From Prochlorococcus sp. MIT 1314 (GTDB lineage: Bacteria > Cyanobacteriota > Cyanobacteriia > PCC-6307 > Cyanobiaceae): DNA of 64,000 bases. The stretch lies in assembly GCF_034093315.1 (NCBI RefSeq), contig NZ_CP139300.1, positions 1,364,001 to 1,428,000 on the forward strand, in the 5' to 3' direction. Below the pieces are notes generated by a model, which did no database searches, was not told where the DNA came from, and was given only the letters and a program-made list of their open reading frames with translations. The position numbers and the translations under genes were made by a program. This document shows, piece by piece, positions 50,542 to 60,480 of the stretch (positions are counted from its first letter, which is position 1; every line of letters begins with the position of its first letter).

Positions 50542-52121
50542 ATCTCTTTTTTTAAAACTTTAAATTTATTTACTTTCAAGCATTTTGTAAGTAAATAATA
50601 AATTACAAAAAAAGTTAGAGTTCCAAATATTAATAATAAAAATTCTTCGAGATTTGAATTTAAGTTATTCGTAGTTTTCAAAATAGTAAAACAAAGTGTG
50701 CTGTCTATAAATGCTGCTAATGACATAAGGCTAATTTTTCTCAATAAATCTAAGTAAGGCAAATGGATATCTTCATTTCGCAAATTTAAAGAAAGCAAAA
50801 TACAGACTATAAAGTTTACTATTACTGAAGATAAAATTATTCCTATGACTCCAAAATTATATGGTGAAAGATTCCCAAAATCCTTAATTGGGGCACCAAT
50901 TAAAAACCAGTCAAAAAAAATATTAAATATTATCCCTACAAATGAAGACTTAAAAGGGAAGTTTGTTTTTTCTATTGAATAGTAAGTTCTTACTAATAAA
51001 TCTCTATAAAGATAAAAAGGTATTCCAACCGCATAAGCAATTAATATATTTTTTACTTTTAAAGCCGCTGAATAATCAAAAGATCCTCTTTGAAAAACTA
51101 ATTGTACGATTTGATTATTGAATGTTATGAAAAATCCGGCTAAAAAAATAGTTGTCAAGAAACAGTACTCTATCGCAGATATCAATTTTTTTTGGAGACC
51201 TCTATTTTCTTTATCACTTCTCAATTGAGAGAATTCTGGAAGTAATGGCAAAATCAAAGAGTTAGATAATATGCCTAATGGGGCTTGTATAAGAAAGTTT
51301 CCGTAAGCTAGTCCCGATGCTGCTCCTTGAAAACTTGAAGCGAAAAACATATCGATAAAAACATTAATTTGACTTAGACCTGATGAGATAGATGCTGGAA
51401 TAATTAGTTTGAAAATTCTCCACTCTTCATCTTTAAGTAAATTGAAGGTTGACCCTAATCTCAGGAGACCGATTTTATTTATTTCCACAATTTGAACAAC
51501 AAACTGAATTAAAGTTCCTGTCAAAGTTGCAAAAGCTAGTAGTCCCGTATAAGAAAAAAAATGATATGAGCTATTTTCTTTGTTGAAAATCCAACTAAAT
51601 AAAATAAAAAAAATAGTAGTTAAGCTTATTATTGCTGGACTTACACTTGATAAAAAGAATTTTCTTTGGGTATTTAACGCTCCAAAGCTTAAACCTATTA
51701 AGCCGGATAAAGGGATACAAGGTGTAAGTATTTTTAATTGGTAAGTGGCAATAGATTTAGCTTCGTAACTTAAATTGGGCGCTAATAAGTCAATTAATAA
51801 GCTGGAATTTAAATAAATCAATATGGCTAAAATGCATAATAATATTGAAAGTTTTATGCTTACTTGAGTTAAAACAATCCCTCCATTTTTTTTGTTAAGG
51901 GGAGTTAGAACTGCTACGACTGCGTTATGTAAGGGACCATTAATCCCTCCAATGATTATTAGCAAAAAACCAGGAATTATATAGGCATAATTAAATGCGT
52001 CGTAAGTTACCCCAACTCCAAAAGCAGCAGCTATAAATATTTGTCTTAAACATCCAGCTAATTTACTAAGACTAGTACCAAACGAAATTGAAAAAACATG
52101 ATTTTTTAAATTTGAATGCAT
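50538..52121 (-). CDS. murJ: MurJ lipid II flippase (MviN family)
   Basis: 527 aa, about 14 TM segments of the MOP superfamily. Opening ISFGTSLSKLAGCLRQIFIAAAFGVG and later VQLVFQRGSFDYSA are typical of MurJ. Flips lipid-linked peptidoglycan precursor across the plasma membrane. ATG at 52119-52121, divergent from sfsA (69 bp from the chosen ATG). Confidence 0.92.
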   Translation of the reverse strand: MHSNLKNHVFSISFGTSLSKLAGCLRQIFIAAAFGVGVTYDAFNYAYIIPGFLLIIIGGINGPLHNAVVAVLTPLNKKNGGIVLTQVSIKLSILLCILAILIYLNSSLLIDLLAPNLSYEAKSIATYQLKILTPCIPLSGLIGLSFGALNTQRKFFLSSVSPAIISLTTIFFILFSWIFNKENSSYHFFSYTGLLAFATLTGTLIQFVVQIVEINKIGLLRLGSTFNLLKDEEWRIFKLIIPASISSGLSQINVFIDMFFASSFQGAASGLAYGNFLIQAPLGILSNSLILPLLPEFSQLRSDKENRGLQKKLISAIEYCFLTTIFLAGFFITFNNQIVQLVFQRGSFDYSAALKVKNILIAYAVGIPFYLYRDLLVRTYYSIEKTNFPFKSSFVGIIFNIFFDWFLIGAPIKDFGNLSPYNFGVIGIILSSVIVNFIVCILLSLNLRNEDIHLPYLDLLRKISLMSLAAFIDSTLCFTILKTTNNLNSNLEEFLLLIFGTLTFFVIYYLLTKCLKVNKFKVLKKEI

Positions 52122-52190
52122 TTGGATTTGTCTAAATTTTTCAAAAAGTTTAGTTTCAATTATATTTGATTGTTAACTAATGACATTTTT

Positions 52191-52931
52191 ATGAATGATC
52201 GGATAATTGAATTTGATCCATTAATTGAAGGGGTTTTAATTAAGAGGTATAAAAGGTTTCTTGCGGATATTAAATTAGAGACTGGAGAGTTAGTAACTGC
52301 TCATTGTGCTAATACAGGTCCAATGAAGGGACTTTTGATAGATGGGGCAAAAGTAAGAATAAGTGTTTCTCATTCTCCAAAAAGAAAATTACCTTTTACA
52401 TGGGAACAGGTTTGTGTTTTAGGTTCAAACAATGAAGAGGTTTGGGTAGGCATTAATACTCTATTTGCAAATAAATTAATCAAAAGGGTTATTGAGAAAA
52501 ACTTGCTTAATGAAATAATTGGAGAAATAGATACAATTAAATCCGAAGTTCCTTATGGAAAAGATAAAAAAAGCAGAATTGATTTTCTTTTAACTCCAAA
52601 ATCTTCAAATCCTGATAATCGTAATATTTATATAGAGGTCAAGAATACGACTTGGATTAAAGAAAATGTAGCCTTATTCCCTGACACCGTAACTAAAAGA
52701 GGCCAAAAACACCTTGTAGAATTAAAAGAATTAATTCCAGAAAATAAAAGTGTTTTAGTACTTTGTATTACTAGAAAAGACGCTATTTTCTTTGCGCCTG
52801 GAGATGAGGCGGATCCCTTATATGGCAATCTTTTCAGAGAATCTTTAAGCGCAGGAATGATACCCATTCCATGTTCCTTTGAATTTCATAAAGATCATGT
52901 AACATGGAATGGAATTAAAGCCTTGAAATGA
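52191..52931 (+). CDS. sfsA: SfsA family protein
   Basis: 246 aa from ATG at 52191; a TTG at 52170 adds seven residues and is less likely. Hallmarks [31 protein letters not shown] and [16 protein letters not shown]. The fold is a nuclease-like PD-(D/E)xK plus OB domain; physiological role (sugar fermentation stimulation) is poorly defined. Confidence 0.93.
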   Translation: MNDRIIEFDPLIEGVLIKRYKRFLADIKLETGELVTAHCANTGPMKGLLIDGAKVRISVSHSPKRKLPFTWEQVCVLGSNNEEVWVGINTLFANKLIKRVIEKNLLNEIIGEIDTIKSEVPYGKDKKSRIDFLLTPKSSNPDNRNIYIEVKNTTWIKENVALFPDTVTKRGQKHLVELKELIPENKSVLVLCITRKDAIFFAPGDEADPLYGNLFRESLSAGMIPIPCSFEFHKDHVTWNGIKALK

Positions 52932-53014
52932 AAAAAAACTTGATATTTTGAAATTTAAAAAAAAATTGCCTTTTAATTTAACGAATTTAGTTTTCGGATG
53001 CAACTATAAAATTG

Positions 53015-53028
53015 GTAACAACGACTAC
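53015..53028 (+). promoter_or_regulatory. NtcA binding site upstream of amt1
   Basis: Perfect GTA-N8-TAC palindrome (53015-53017 and 53026-53028), 84 bp before the amt1 ATG. A weak -10 (CAAAAT) lies about 23 bases downstream. Nitrogen-regulated amt is expected. Confidence 0.75.
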
Positions 53029-53111
53029 TAGACACTAACTAGTTTTTTGAGCAAAATTGAATATGAAAGGAAACAGCACAAACTGTTTTTTTGCAGATCT
53101 AATTTTTTTTT

Positions 53112-54572
53112 ATGACCACTGCTTTGCAAACGCCTCAAAGGCGCTCTAGGCCCAAATTACAGGATGCAAGTCTTGTAAATGGACCTATGCTCCTTTTGAG
53201 GAGTATTCGAGGATTTAGTTCAAACCGCTCTATGTTGTGGCTTGCGACTGTTCCTTTAGCTTTGTTTGGTTTAGGTATTTTTAATCTTTCAGCTCATGCA
53301 GCTGATTTACCTGAGTTGAATGCAGCTTTTCTTGCTAACAATTTATGGCTTTTGATCGCTACTATCCTAGTGATCTTTATGAACGCTGGTTTCGCTATGG
53401 TTGAGGCGGGTATGTGCCGTTCAAAGAACGCAGTAAACATCCTTGCTAAAAACCTATTCGTATTTGCTTTAGCTGTAACCTCTTATTGGTTTATTGGCTA
53501 TTCATTAATGTACGGAGGTAGTGTTGCTGACGGATGGCTTTATTTTGGAGGCTTATTTTTTGATCCAACAGTTACTGCAGATATGGTAACTGATGCTGGA
53601 TTAGTTCCAACAGTTGATTTCTTGTTCCAGTCTGCATTTGCAGGAACTGCGGCAACTATCGTATCCGGTCTTGTTGCTGAAAGAGTTAAATTTGGAGAAT
53701 TTGTTGTTTTTGCTATTGTATTAACCGCATTTATATATCCAATTGCTGGTAGCTGGAAATGGAATGGTGGTTGGCTTGATTCTCTAGGTTTTGTTGACTT
53801 TGCTGGATCTTCAATTGTTCATTCAGTTGGAGCATGGGCAGGTCTTGTAGGAGCTATGCTTCTTGGACCAAGAATTGGCAAATACTCTGATGGCAAACCA
53901 CAGGCTATGCCAGGACACAATATGGCTATAGCTACTTTGGGTGCATTAGTTCTATGGATAGGTTGGTATGGATTTAACCCCGGTTCTCAACTAGCTATGG
54001 ACCAATGGGTTCCATATGTTGCTGTAACAACTACTTTGGCAGCGGCAGCTGGGGCTATCGGAGCAACTGTTGTTTCCACATTAACTTCTGGAAAGCCTGA
54101 TCTTACAATGATTATTAACGGAATCCTTGCTGGTTTGGTTAGTATTACTGCTGGTTGTGGTGATATGACTCTTGCTGGAGCCTGGTTCGCAGGACTAGTA
54201 GGTGGAATTATTGTTGTATTTTCTGTAGCAGCACTTGATGCCGCTGAGATCGACGATCCTGTAGGTGCATTCTCTGTTCATGGAGTTTGTGGTGTATGGG
54301 GAACTGTAGTTATTGGTCTTTGGGGTACAGCTGTACAAGGAGATGGAGCAGGTATGGGATTGTTCAATGGTGGAGGTATTAACCTTCTTCTAGTTCAAGC
54401 TCTTGGTGCCGCAGCTTATGCTATCTGGACGCTAGTTACCTGCTGGATTGCTTGGTCAATTATCGGAGGATTATTTGGAGGAATCCGAGTATCTGAAGAG
54501 GAAGAGACTCAAGGCTTAGATATAGGAGAGCACGGAATGGAAGCATATCCAGACTTTGCATCTGCTAAATAA
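53112..54572 (+). CDS. amt1: Ammonium transporter (Amt)
   Basis: 486 aa, 11 TM helices after an N-terminal leader (about residues 1-63, ending LSAHAADL). Amt hallmarks: NAGFAMVEAGMCRSKN, FQSAFAGTAATIVSGLVAER, TLGALVLWIGWYGFNPGS and SVHGVCGVWGTV. Codon usage is C/G-richer than neighbours, like psbA, so highly expressed. NtcA site upstream, strong terminator after. Confidence 0.97.
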   Translation: MTTALQTPQRRSRPKLQDASLVNGPMLLLRSIRGFSSNRSMLWLATVPLALFGLGIFNLSAHAADLPELNAAFLANNLWLLIATILVIFMNAGFAMVEAGMCRSKNAVNILAKNLFVFALAVTSYWFIGYSLMYGGSVADGWLYFGGLFFDPTVTADMVTDAGLVPTVDFLFQSAFAGTAATIVSGLVAERVKFGEFVVFAIVLTAFIYPIAGSWKWNGGWLDSLGFVDFAGSSIVHSVGAWAGLVGAMLLGPRIGKYSDGKPQAMPGHNMAIATLGALVLWIGWYGFNPGSQLAMDQWVPYVAVTTTLAAAAGAIGATVVSTLTSGKPDLTMIINGILAGLVSITAGCGDMTLAGAWFAGLVGGIIVVFSVAALDAAEIDDPVGAFSVHGVCGVWGTVVIGLWGTAVQGDGAGMGLFNGGGINLLLVQALGAAAYAIWTLVTCWIAWSIIGGLFGGIRVSEEEETQGLDIGEHGMEAYPDFASAK

Positions 54573-54594
54573 TCTAATTTAAAATTTACTTTGA

Positions 54595-54628
54595 GAAACC
54601 TGACTTATGTCAGGTTTCTTTTTTTTTT
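54595..54628 (+). terminator. amt1 terminator
   Basis: GAAACCTGAC (54595-54604), loop TTAT, GTCAGGTTTC (54609-54618), then a T-run. A perfect 10-bp stem, 22 bp after the amt1 stop. Confidence 0.95.
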
Positions 54629-54663
54629 ACTAAAAATTATTTAAAATGTTGTAATATCTAGAG

Positions 54664-55860
54664 ATGGACACTCAAGCTTTTAGAAGATCTCTGCATCATT
54701 CTGGCAGATACAACAGAAGGGGTTTCGATTCTCCAACAAAAAGAGCTCAAGCATTAGAAGAAGCTTACCAAAGTGATTTGATAACTTCCATAAGAGATAA
54801 TGGTTTTAATTTCACTAAGGGCAGGCTCAATATAAAGTTAGCTCAAGCCTTCGGTTTTTGTTGGGGAGTGGAAAGAGCTGTAGCAATGGCTTATGAGACA
54901 AGAAGACATTACCCTAATGAGAATATTTGGATAACAAACGAAATAATTCATAACCCCTCAGTTAATGATCATTTAAGAAAAATGAATGTTAAGTTCATTT
55001 CAGCTAAAAATGGAATTAAAGACTTCTCTTCAGTGTCTAATGGGGATGTTGTTATATTGCCTGCTTTCGGAGCGACTGTTCAAGAAATGAAACTTCTTCA
55101 TGAGAAAGGATGTCATATTATAGATACAACTTGTCCTTGGGTTTCTAAGGTTTGGCATACTGTTGAGAAACATAAAAAACATGTTTTCACATCTTTAATT
55201 CATGGAAAATTTAAGCATGAAGAGACTCTTGCTACTAGCTCATTTGCTGGAAAGTATTTAGTTGTACTTGATTTAGAAGAAGCAAATTATGTATCTGAAT
55301 ATATTCTGGGTAGAGGGAACAGAAATGAGTTTATGAATAAATTTGCTAAAGCTTGTTCTAATGGATTTGATCCTGATAAAGATTTAGATAGAGTCGGAGT
55401 TGCAAATCAGACAACTATGCTTAAAAGCGAGACTGAGGAGATTGGAAAAGTTTTTGAAAGAACGATGTTAAAAAAATTTGGACCAAAAAATATAAATAGT
55501 CACTTTTTAGCTTTTAATACAATTTGTGATGCAACTGAAGAAAGACAAGATGCAATGTTTTCTTTGGTTGATGAAGACCTTGATATTCTGGTTGTTATAG
55601 GGGGCTTCAATTCTTCAAATACAACTCATTTACAAGAAATAGCAATTACTAAAAATATTTCATCTTTTCATATAGATACTCCTGAGAGAATATCAGTTGA
55701 AGAAAACTCAATATTACATAAACCATTAGGTTCAGATTTAGAACTTAAAAATAATTTTTTGCCTAGTGGTAATATCAATGTTGGAATTACCTCTGGTGCA
55801 TCTACTCCAGATAAGGTTGTTGCGGATGTTATTGAAAAGTTAATTGATATTACTTCCTGA
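54664..55860 (+). CDS. ispH: IspH, HMBPP reductase
   Basis: 398 aa, the long cyanobacterial/plant form. Last step of the MEP isoprenoid pathway, giving IPP and DMAPP for carotenoids and phytol. Cluster cysteines in [23 protein letters not shown] and [14 protein letters not shown]-terminal extension [21 protein letters not shown] precedes the catalytic part. ATG at 54664, after the amt1 terminator. Confidence 0.96.
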   Translation: MDTQAFRRSLHHSGRYNRRGFDSPTKRAQALEEAYQSDLITSIRDNGFNFTKGRLNIKLAQAFGFCWGVERAVAMAYETRRHYPNENIWITNEIIHNPSVNDHLRKMNVKFISAKNGIKDFSSVSNGDVVILPAFGATVQEMKLLHEKGCHIIDTTCPWVSKVWHTVEKHKKHVFTSLIHGKFKHEETLATSSFAGKYLVVLDLEEANYVSEYILGRGNRNEFMNKFAKACSNGFDPDKDLDRVGVANQTTMLKSETEEIGKVFERTMLKKFGPKNINSHFLAFNTICDATEERQDAMFSLVDEDLDILVVIGGFNSSNTTHLQEIAITKNISSFHIDTPERISVEENSILHKPLGSDLELKNNFLPSGNINVGITSGASTPDKVVADVIEKLIDITS

Positions 55861-55964
55861 ATTTGGAATATTATTTCAAATTTTGCTTAGTTTTTTTAAT
55901 TTATTATTCAGATATTTCCTAAAGATATACTTTATTAATTAGAATAAAAAAAACTTTATGAAGT

Positions 55965-56525
55965 ATGGAAGACAAAACACAAACTAACCAGATTCAAACA
56001 GCCAGTATGAATAGAACTAAAGCTCCCCAGAAAGTTGAAGTTGTAGTTGCTAATTCATCTTCAGGTTTAGAAGTTAATATCCTTGGGGAACTATCAATTT
56101 TTGTTTTGCGAATCGGGTTTTGTGCTTTGATGATTCATCATGGCCTAGAAAAACTTCAGGATCCAGAGGGTTTTGCTGAGTTTGTAGTTGGTAAGTACTT
56201 CCCATTTTTGCCAGGGGATCCTGTTATTTGGACTTTTGGAGCAGCTATAACTCAACTAGTTTGCCCAGTAGGATTAGCTATAGGGATTTTTGCAAGGCTT
56301 TCTTCTCTTGGGCTATTTTCCACAATGGCATTTGCTGTCTATTTTCATCTCCTAGATACTGGACTAGAAGGTTTCCCTCTTGCAGTTGTTGAAGGTCATA
56401 ACTATGCCTTCGAATTGTCTTTTATCTATGGTGCTATTTCCCTTTACTTTCTATGCGCAGGTCCTGGTAGGCTATCTTTATTCAGAAAGACTAATAAAAT
56501 TACATATTATCCAAAATCAACATAA
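55965..56525 (+). CDS. DoxX-family membrane protein
   Basis: 186 aa with four TM helices. The first carries ILRIGFCALMIHHGLEKLQDPEGFAEF, a DoxX signature; the last ends in FLCAGPGRLSLF. The 40-residue N-terminus is polar. DoxX members take part in redox or thiol stress; the role here is unknown. ATG at 55965. Converges with purH (1 bp). Confidence 0.85.
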   Translation: MEDKTQTNQIQTASMNRTKAPQKVEVVVANSSSGLEVNILGELSIFVLRIGFCALMIHHGLEKLQDPEGFAEFVVGKYFPFLPGDPVIWTFGAAITQLVCPVGLAIGIFARLSSLGLFSTMAFAVYFHLLDTGLEGFPLAVVEGHNYAFELSFIYGAISLYFLCAGPGRLSLFRKTNKITYYPKST

Positions 56526-56526
56526 C

Positions 56527-58080
56527 TTAATGCAAAAAATGCCTTTTTTGGGTGAATACCATTGAGATACCCTTCGAATTACACATATCAATACTTTCTT
56601 TGTCTCTCAAACTTCCTCCAGGTTGAATAATAGCTTTTATTCCATACTCGTTAGCAAGTTGTACAGTATCTGCAAATGGAAAAAAACCATCGCTTGCCAA
56701 AATAGCCCCAGAACATAATCCTTCAGCTGCTTTTAATGCAATTTTTGCAGCCCCAACTCTATTCATTTGTCCAGCTCCAATCCCAATAGTTTTTTGGTCT
56801 TTTGCAATAACAATTGCATTTGATTTTACGTGTTTACAAATTTTCCAAGCAAAATTTAGATCTAAGTTCATTAAGTTACTCGGATTCTTTTTAGTTACTG
56901 CAACCCAACTTTCAGGTTTATCTTTATGATCATCAGTGTCTTGAACTAGTAATCCTCCCATTATTGATTTAGTAGAAGTTTGGTGCTTTTTCGGAAGTTT
57001 ATCTTTTGATAACTTTAACAGTCTTAAATTCTTTTTTATTTTCAGAATTTCTAAAGCTTCTTTATCAAAAGATGGAGCGACGACACACTCTAAGAAAATA
57101 TCTTTGAGGTTCATTGCGGCTTCACTATCAACGTTTGAATTAAAAGCAACTATTCCTCCAAAGGCACTAACTGAATCGCATTCCAAAGCATTCAAGAATG
57201 CTTGAGAAGCTGAATGACTTATAGAGGCTCCACAAGGATTATTGTGTTTGAGGATGACAGAAGCAAACTTGTTTATTGTGAAATCATCTTCTTCTTCATA
57301 GCCAAATTCTAAAACTGTTGAAAGTGCTGATTCAAGATCTAATAGATTATTATAACTTAACTCTTTACCTTGTAATTGTTCTGCCGAGTTCCATCCAAGA
57401 TTATTTAAACCATACCAAAAAGCCTTTTGATGCGGATTTTCTCCATATCTTAAGGTTTTGATTAGAGGATAAGATTCAAGATATTGCGAGGATTGTAAAC
57501 CTCTCTCTTTACTTATCCAATTAGATATTGCAGCGTCATAGTCAGCTGTATGTTGAAAAGCTTCTAAGGCTAATTTTGCTTTATACGCTTCATTTAAATC
57601 CCCTTTTTTATTTTTTTCAAGAAAATCTTGATATTGACTAGGATCTACTAGGACGGAGACATCCTTATGATTTTTAGCTGCAGAACGAATCATTGATGGC
57701 CCTCCAATATCGATATTTTCAATAGCATCTTCCCATTTAGATCCTTTTTCAATAGTTTTCTTAAAAGGATATAAATTGACAACTACCAAGTCAATTAGTT
57801 CAAGATCGTTAGCTTCTATATCTTTTTTATGTTCCTCATCAGTTCTTTTAGCTAATATTCCTCCGTGGATTTTTGGATGTAAAGTTTTAACTCTTCCTCC
57901 AAGAATTTCTGGAGAATTAGTAAAATCTGCAACTTTAATAACTGGAATTTTTGCCTCTATTAGATGTTTGGCAGTTCCTCCACTTGATAGAATTTTATAA
58001 TTAAATTTTTCTACCAATTCTTTACAAAATGGGATTATATTTTTTTTATCAGAGACACTTACTAAGGCTAATGGTGACAT
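56527..58080 (-). CDS. purH: PurH: AICAR transformylase / IMP cyclohydrolase
   Basis: 517-aa bifunctional enzyme for the last two steps of IMP synthesis. N-terminal cyclohydrolase (SVSDKKNIIPFCKELV; SSGGTAKHL; GGRVKTLHPKIHGG) and C-terminal transformylase (LRYGENPHQKAFWY; ILKHNNPCGASI). ATG at 58078-58080, only 33 bp from the divergent esterase start. Confidence 0.97.
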   Translation of the reverse strand: MSPLALVSVSDKKNIIPFCKELVEKFNYKILSSGGTAKHLIEAKIPVIKVADFTNSPEILGGRVKTLHPKIHGGILAKRTDEEHKKDIEANDLELIDLVVVNLYPFKKTIEKGSKWEDAIENIDIGGPSMIRSAAKNHKDVSVLVDPSQYQDFLEKNKKGDLNEAYKAKLALEAFQHTADYDAAISNWISKERGLQSSQYLESYPLIKTLRYGENPHQKAFWYGLNNLGWNSAEQLQGKELSYNNLLDLESALSTVLEFGYEEEDDFTINKFASVILKHNNPCGASISHSASQAFLNALECDSVSAFGGIVAFNSNVDSEAAMNLKDIFLECVVAPSFDKEALEILKIKKNLRLLKLSKDKLPKKHQTSTKSIMGGLLVQDTDDHKDKPESWVAVTKKNPSNLMNLDLNFAWKICKHVKSNAIVIAKDQKTIGIGAGQMNRVGAAKIALKAAEGLCSGAILASDGFFPFADTVQLANEYGIKAIIQPGGSLRDKESIDMCNSKGISMVFTQKRHFLH

Positions 58081-58113
58081 TATGGGAAAGTTTACTTACT
58101 TAAGAATATAAAC

Positions 58114-58731
58114 ATGAAATACTATATCGATCATGAATTTGTCTCGATTAGCTCTCAAACTGCAACTCATAGAATTATTTTGTTACATGGTTGGGGAGCC
58201 GATTCACATGATCTTTTGACACTTGGCAAGGAGATTAAAGAAAAAATAAATCTTGATTTTGAGGTAATTTCTTTGAGCGCTAGTGGATTTCATCCAAGTG
58301 GTTATGGAAGACAGTGGTATCGATTGTATCCACATGATTGGAATGGAGCTGAGGTTGAAGTTAATAAACTTTTAGGTACATTAAAGAAATTTGATAATGA
58401 TCAGATTTCACTCAGAAATACAATTCTGTTGGGTTTCTCTCAAGGTGCAGCTATGGCAATTGATGCAGGATTTAAATTAAATTTAGGATTAATTGTTGCT
58501 TGTAGTGGGTACCCTCACCCAACTTGGGTTCCAAGAGAAAATTGCCCGCCATTCTTGGCTAGTCATGGAATATATGACGACGTGGTGCCAATAGAGGCCT
58601 CTAGGATTATTTATGAAATGGTAAAAAGTAAATCTTCTAAATTTTGTGAATTAGTAGAATTTGATGGATTTCATCAAATTGATTCAAATTTAGTTGATTT
58701 TATAAGTTCAAAGATAAGTGATATTTTTTAA
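58114..58731 (+). CDS. Alpha/beta hydrolase (phospholipase/carboxylesterase family)
   Basis: 205 aa. Serine hydrolase with LLHGWGADSHDL oxyanion loop, nucleophile GFSQGAAM, Asp in GIYDDVVP and His in GFHQID. Acyl-thioesterase/carboxylesterase type; substrate unknown. ATG at 58114. Four-base 3' overlap with DUF3155. Confidence 0.87.
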   Translation: MKYYIDHEFVSISSQTATHRIILLHGWGADSHDLLTLGKEIKEKINLDFEVISLSASGFHPSGYGRQWYRLYPHDWNGAEVEVNKLLGTLKKFDNDQISLRNTILLGFSQGAAMAIDAGFKLNLGLIVACSGYPHPTWVPRENCPPFLASHGIYDDVVPIEASRIIYEMVKSKSSKFCELVEFDGFHQIDSNLVDFISSKISDIF

Positions 58732-59096
58732 ACGAAAGCGTATTCGTATTCCTCAATCTCTTCCCAATCATCCGCTGTAAGTTCTAGACCTTCAAATATT
58801 TTCTCTTCACCAATTCCTTCAACTACGACTTTTAGTGAAGGGAATAAGAAATGATTCTCTTCGGCATATTGGGCGCTAAACAACCCTTTTTCACCCCAGA
58901 AAAACCTATCGGTGGTATGTTCATTTCTTCGTACGTTGAAAACAGACGGTGAAGACAAAGCATTTTCAGCTATGAATCTTCTTGCAGCAGTAACTGGTTT
59001 ATGTTTGCCGGTTTCGATATGATAGATAGGTACATGGGCCATAACTCTTTGACCAGCCAATCTTCTTCTGCTGATTCTTTTTCTTTTTTTTGACAT
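58728..59096 (-). CDS. DUF3155-family protein
   Basis: 122 aa. Very basic N-terminus MSKKRKRISRRRLAGQRVMAH, later VTAARRFIAEN and an acidic C-terminus (ADDWEEIEEYEYAFV), matching cyanobacterial DUF3155. Polarity suggests nucleic-acid or ribosome binding (inference). AGGAG ribosome site about 10 bases before ATG (59094-59096). Confidence 0.85.
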   Translation of the reverse strand: MSKKRKRISRRRLAGQRVMAHVPIYHIETGKHKPVTAARRFIAENALSSPSVFNVRRNEHTTDRFFWGEKGLFSAQYAEENHFLFPSLKVVVEGIGEEKIFEGLELTADDWEEIEEYEYAFV

Positions 59097-59182
59097 TGAT
59101 TGGTACTCCTGAAATTATTAATGAGATTAGTCTTAATTTATTTTTACTAATCTAATATTTGTGATTTTAAATTCACTTCAAT

Positions 59183-59212
59183 TACATAGAGGACCCATCA
59201 ACCTCTTATGTA
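59183..59212. other. Hairpin in the DUF3155-kinase gap
   Basis: TACATAGAGG (59183-59192) and CCTCTTATGTA (59202-59212) pair with one bulged base around a 9-base loop. No T-run follows on either strand, so it is not a classic terminator; a leader structure or dyad is possible. Confidence 0.4.
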
Positions 59213-59343
59213 GCTTAAAATATGATCAATATTCATATTTAAGGCTGGCAAAAGTCAGACCTTCTTATATCTTAATACTTTTTTCATATTTTACAAGCCT
59301 TTTTCAAGTTTTTCTCTAAAAATTACTAAAAATTTCATTAATC

Positions 59344-60480
59344 ATGAATCTTTCAAAAAAATTTGAAGAATTAATTTTAAAACAGCTAGAGAGTTTTGGT
59401 TGCTCGATGGGAGTGACACATTTAGTTATGTATCTTGCTTCAGCTAAACGAGGAAATAAAGCAACTTTCGAAATGATTGGGCAATGGCCACAAATTGATA
59501 GGCTACTGACATCAATAGAAGATGATCCTTCACTAAAAGTTTCATCGCCTAATAGAAGATGGTATCCTCTTCAAGACAACGATATTCTACTTGGTGTCCT
59601 AAGGGTAGAAACTGATTTGAAAGAGGGGAATTGGCCAGTATCTCTTGATTCTAGATTAAAAGCGCTTTCAATATCTCTAGCTAAATGCGTCTCTATCGAA
59701 TTAGAACGTCAAAATAAAAATGAAGAAATCAATTATTTAAAAAATCAGGTGAATGTCATTATCCATCAATTAAGGAATCCATTGGCTGCTATTAGGACAT
59801 ATGCACAATTACTAATAAAAAGACTTGGCTCAGATGATGACTCTATTGAAATAGTTGAACGCATGATAATAGAGCAAAAACAAATTAATCAATATATGGA
59901 TTCTTTTGCGCAATTAAATTCACCTATTCAACTGCCTCTAGAAATTGGAGAGGAAAGATTATTATTACCGCCAAATTTAGATAATAAAAAGTTAATAACT
60001 GTTCAGAGTTTATTGAGGCCAATATTAGAAAGGGGTAAAGCTAATGCGTACTTAGAGAATAGAAATTGGACTGAACCTTCTCTTTGGCCAGATTGGACTA
60101 TATCGCCATTAAAGGCCAAATATGCTGTAATTGCCGAAATTGTGGCCAATTTATTAGAAAATGCGTTTAAATATGCCCAAAAAGATGCTGAAATTGGACT
60201 CGCAATTACGAGTCATGGACTTTGTATATTTGATGATGGTAAAAAAATAACCAAAAATGAAAACGAGAAAATTTTTGAAAAAGGTTTTAGAGGATCTGCC
60301 GCTAAGAAAAAGGACGGCACTGGTGTGGGACTTTTTTTGGGGAGGAAATTAGCAAAACAAATTGGAGGAGATTTGAGATTGCTGGAAAATAACTCGATTG
60401 ATAATACTGAGATATTAAAAAATCTTAAGAAGAAAAATATTTTCTATTTAGAACTACCTATAAAAGAATTGCGTGCATAA
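59344..60480 (+). CDS. Sensor histidine kinase (Hik2/CSK-like candidate)
   Basis: 378 aa, no TM helix. N-terminal GAF-like sensor (about 1-118), then HisKA with H141 in HQLRNPLAAIRTYAQ and the HATPase domain (NLLENAFKYA; IFDDGKK; GTGVGLFLGRKLAKQIGG). A soluble kinase with a GAF-like domain and this H-box resembles Hik2/chloroplast sensor kinase, for which a Cys near position 19 is thought to hold an iron-sulfur cluster; here C20. The partner regulator is not in the window. 3' overlap with cobS by 23 bp. Confidence 0.82.
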   Translation: MNLSKKFEELILKQLESFGCSMGVTHLVMYLASAKRGNKATFEMIGQWPQIDRLLTSIEDDPSLKVSSPNRRWYPLQDNDILLGVLRVETDLKEGNWPVSLDSRLKALSISLAKCVSIELERQNKNEEINYLKNQVNVIIHQLRNPLAAIRTYAQLLIKRLGSDDDSIEIVERMIIEQKQINQYMDSFAQLNSPIQLPLEIGEERLLLPPNLDNKKLITVQSLLRPILERGKANAYLENRNWTEPSLWPDWTISPLKAKYAVIAEIVANLLENAFKYAQKDAEIGLAITSHGLCIFDDGKKITKNENEKIFEKGFRGSAAKKKDGTGVGLFLGRKLAKQIGGDLRLLENNSIDNTEILKNLKKKNIFYLELPIKELRA

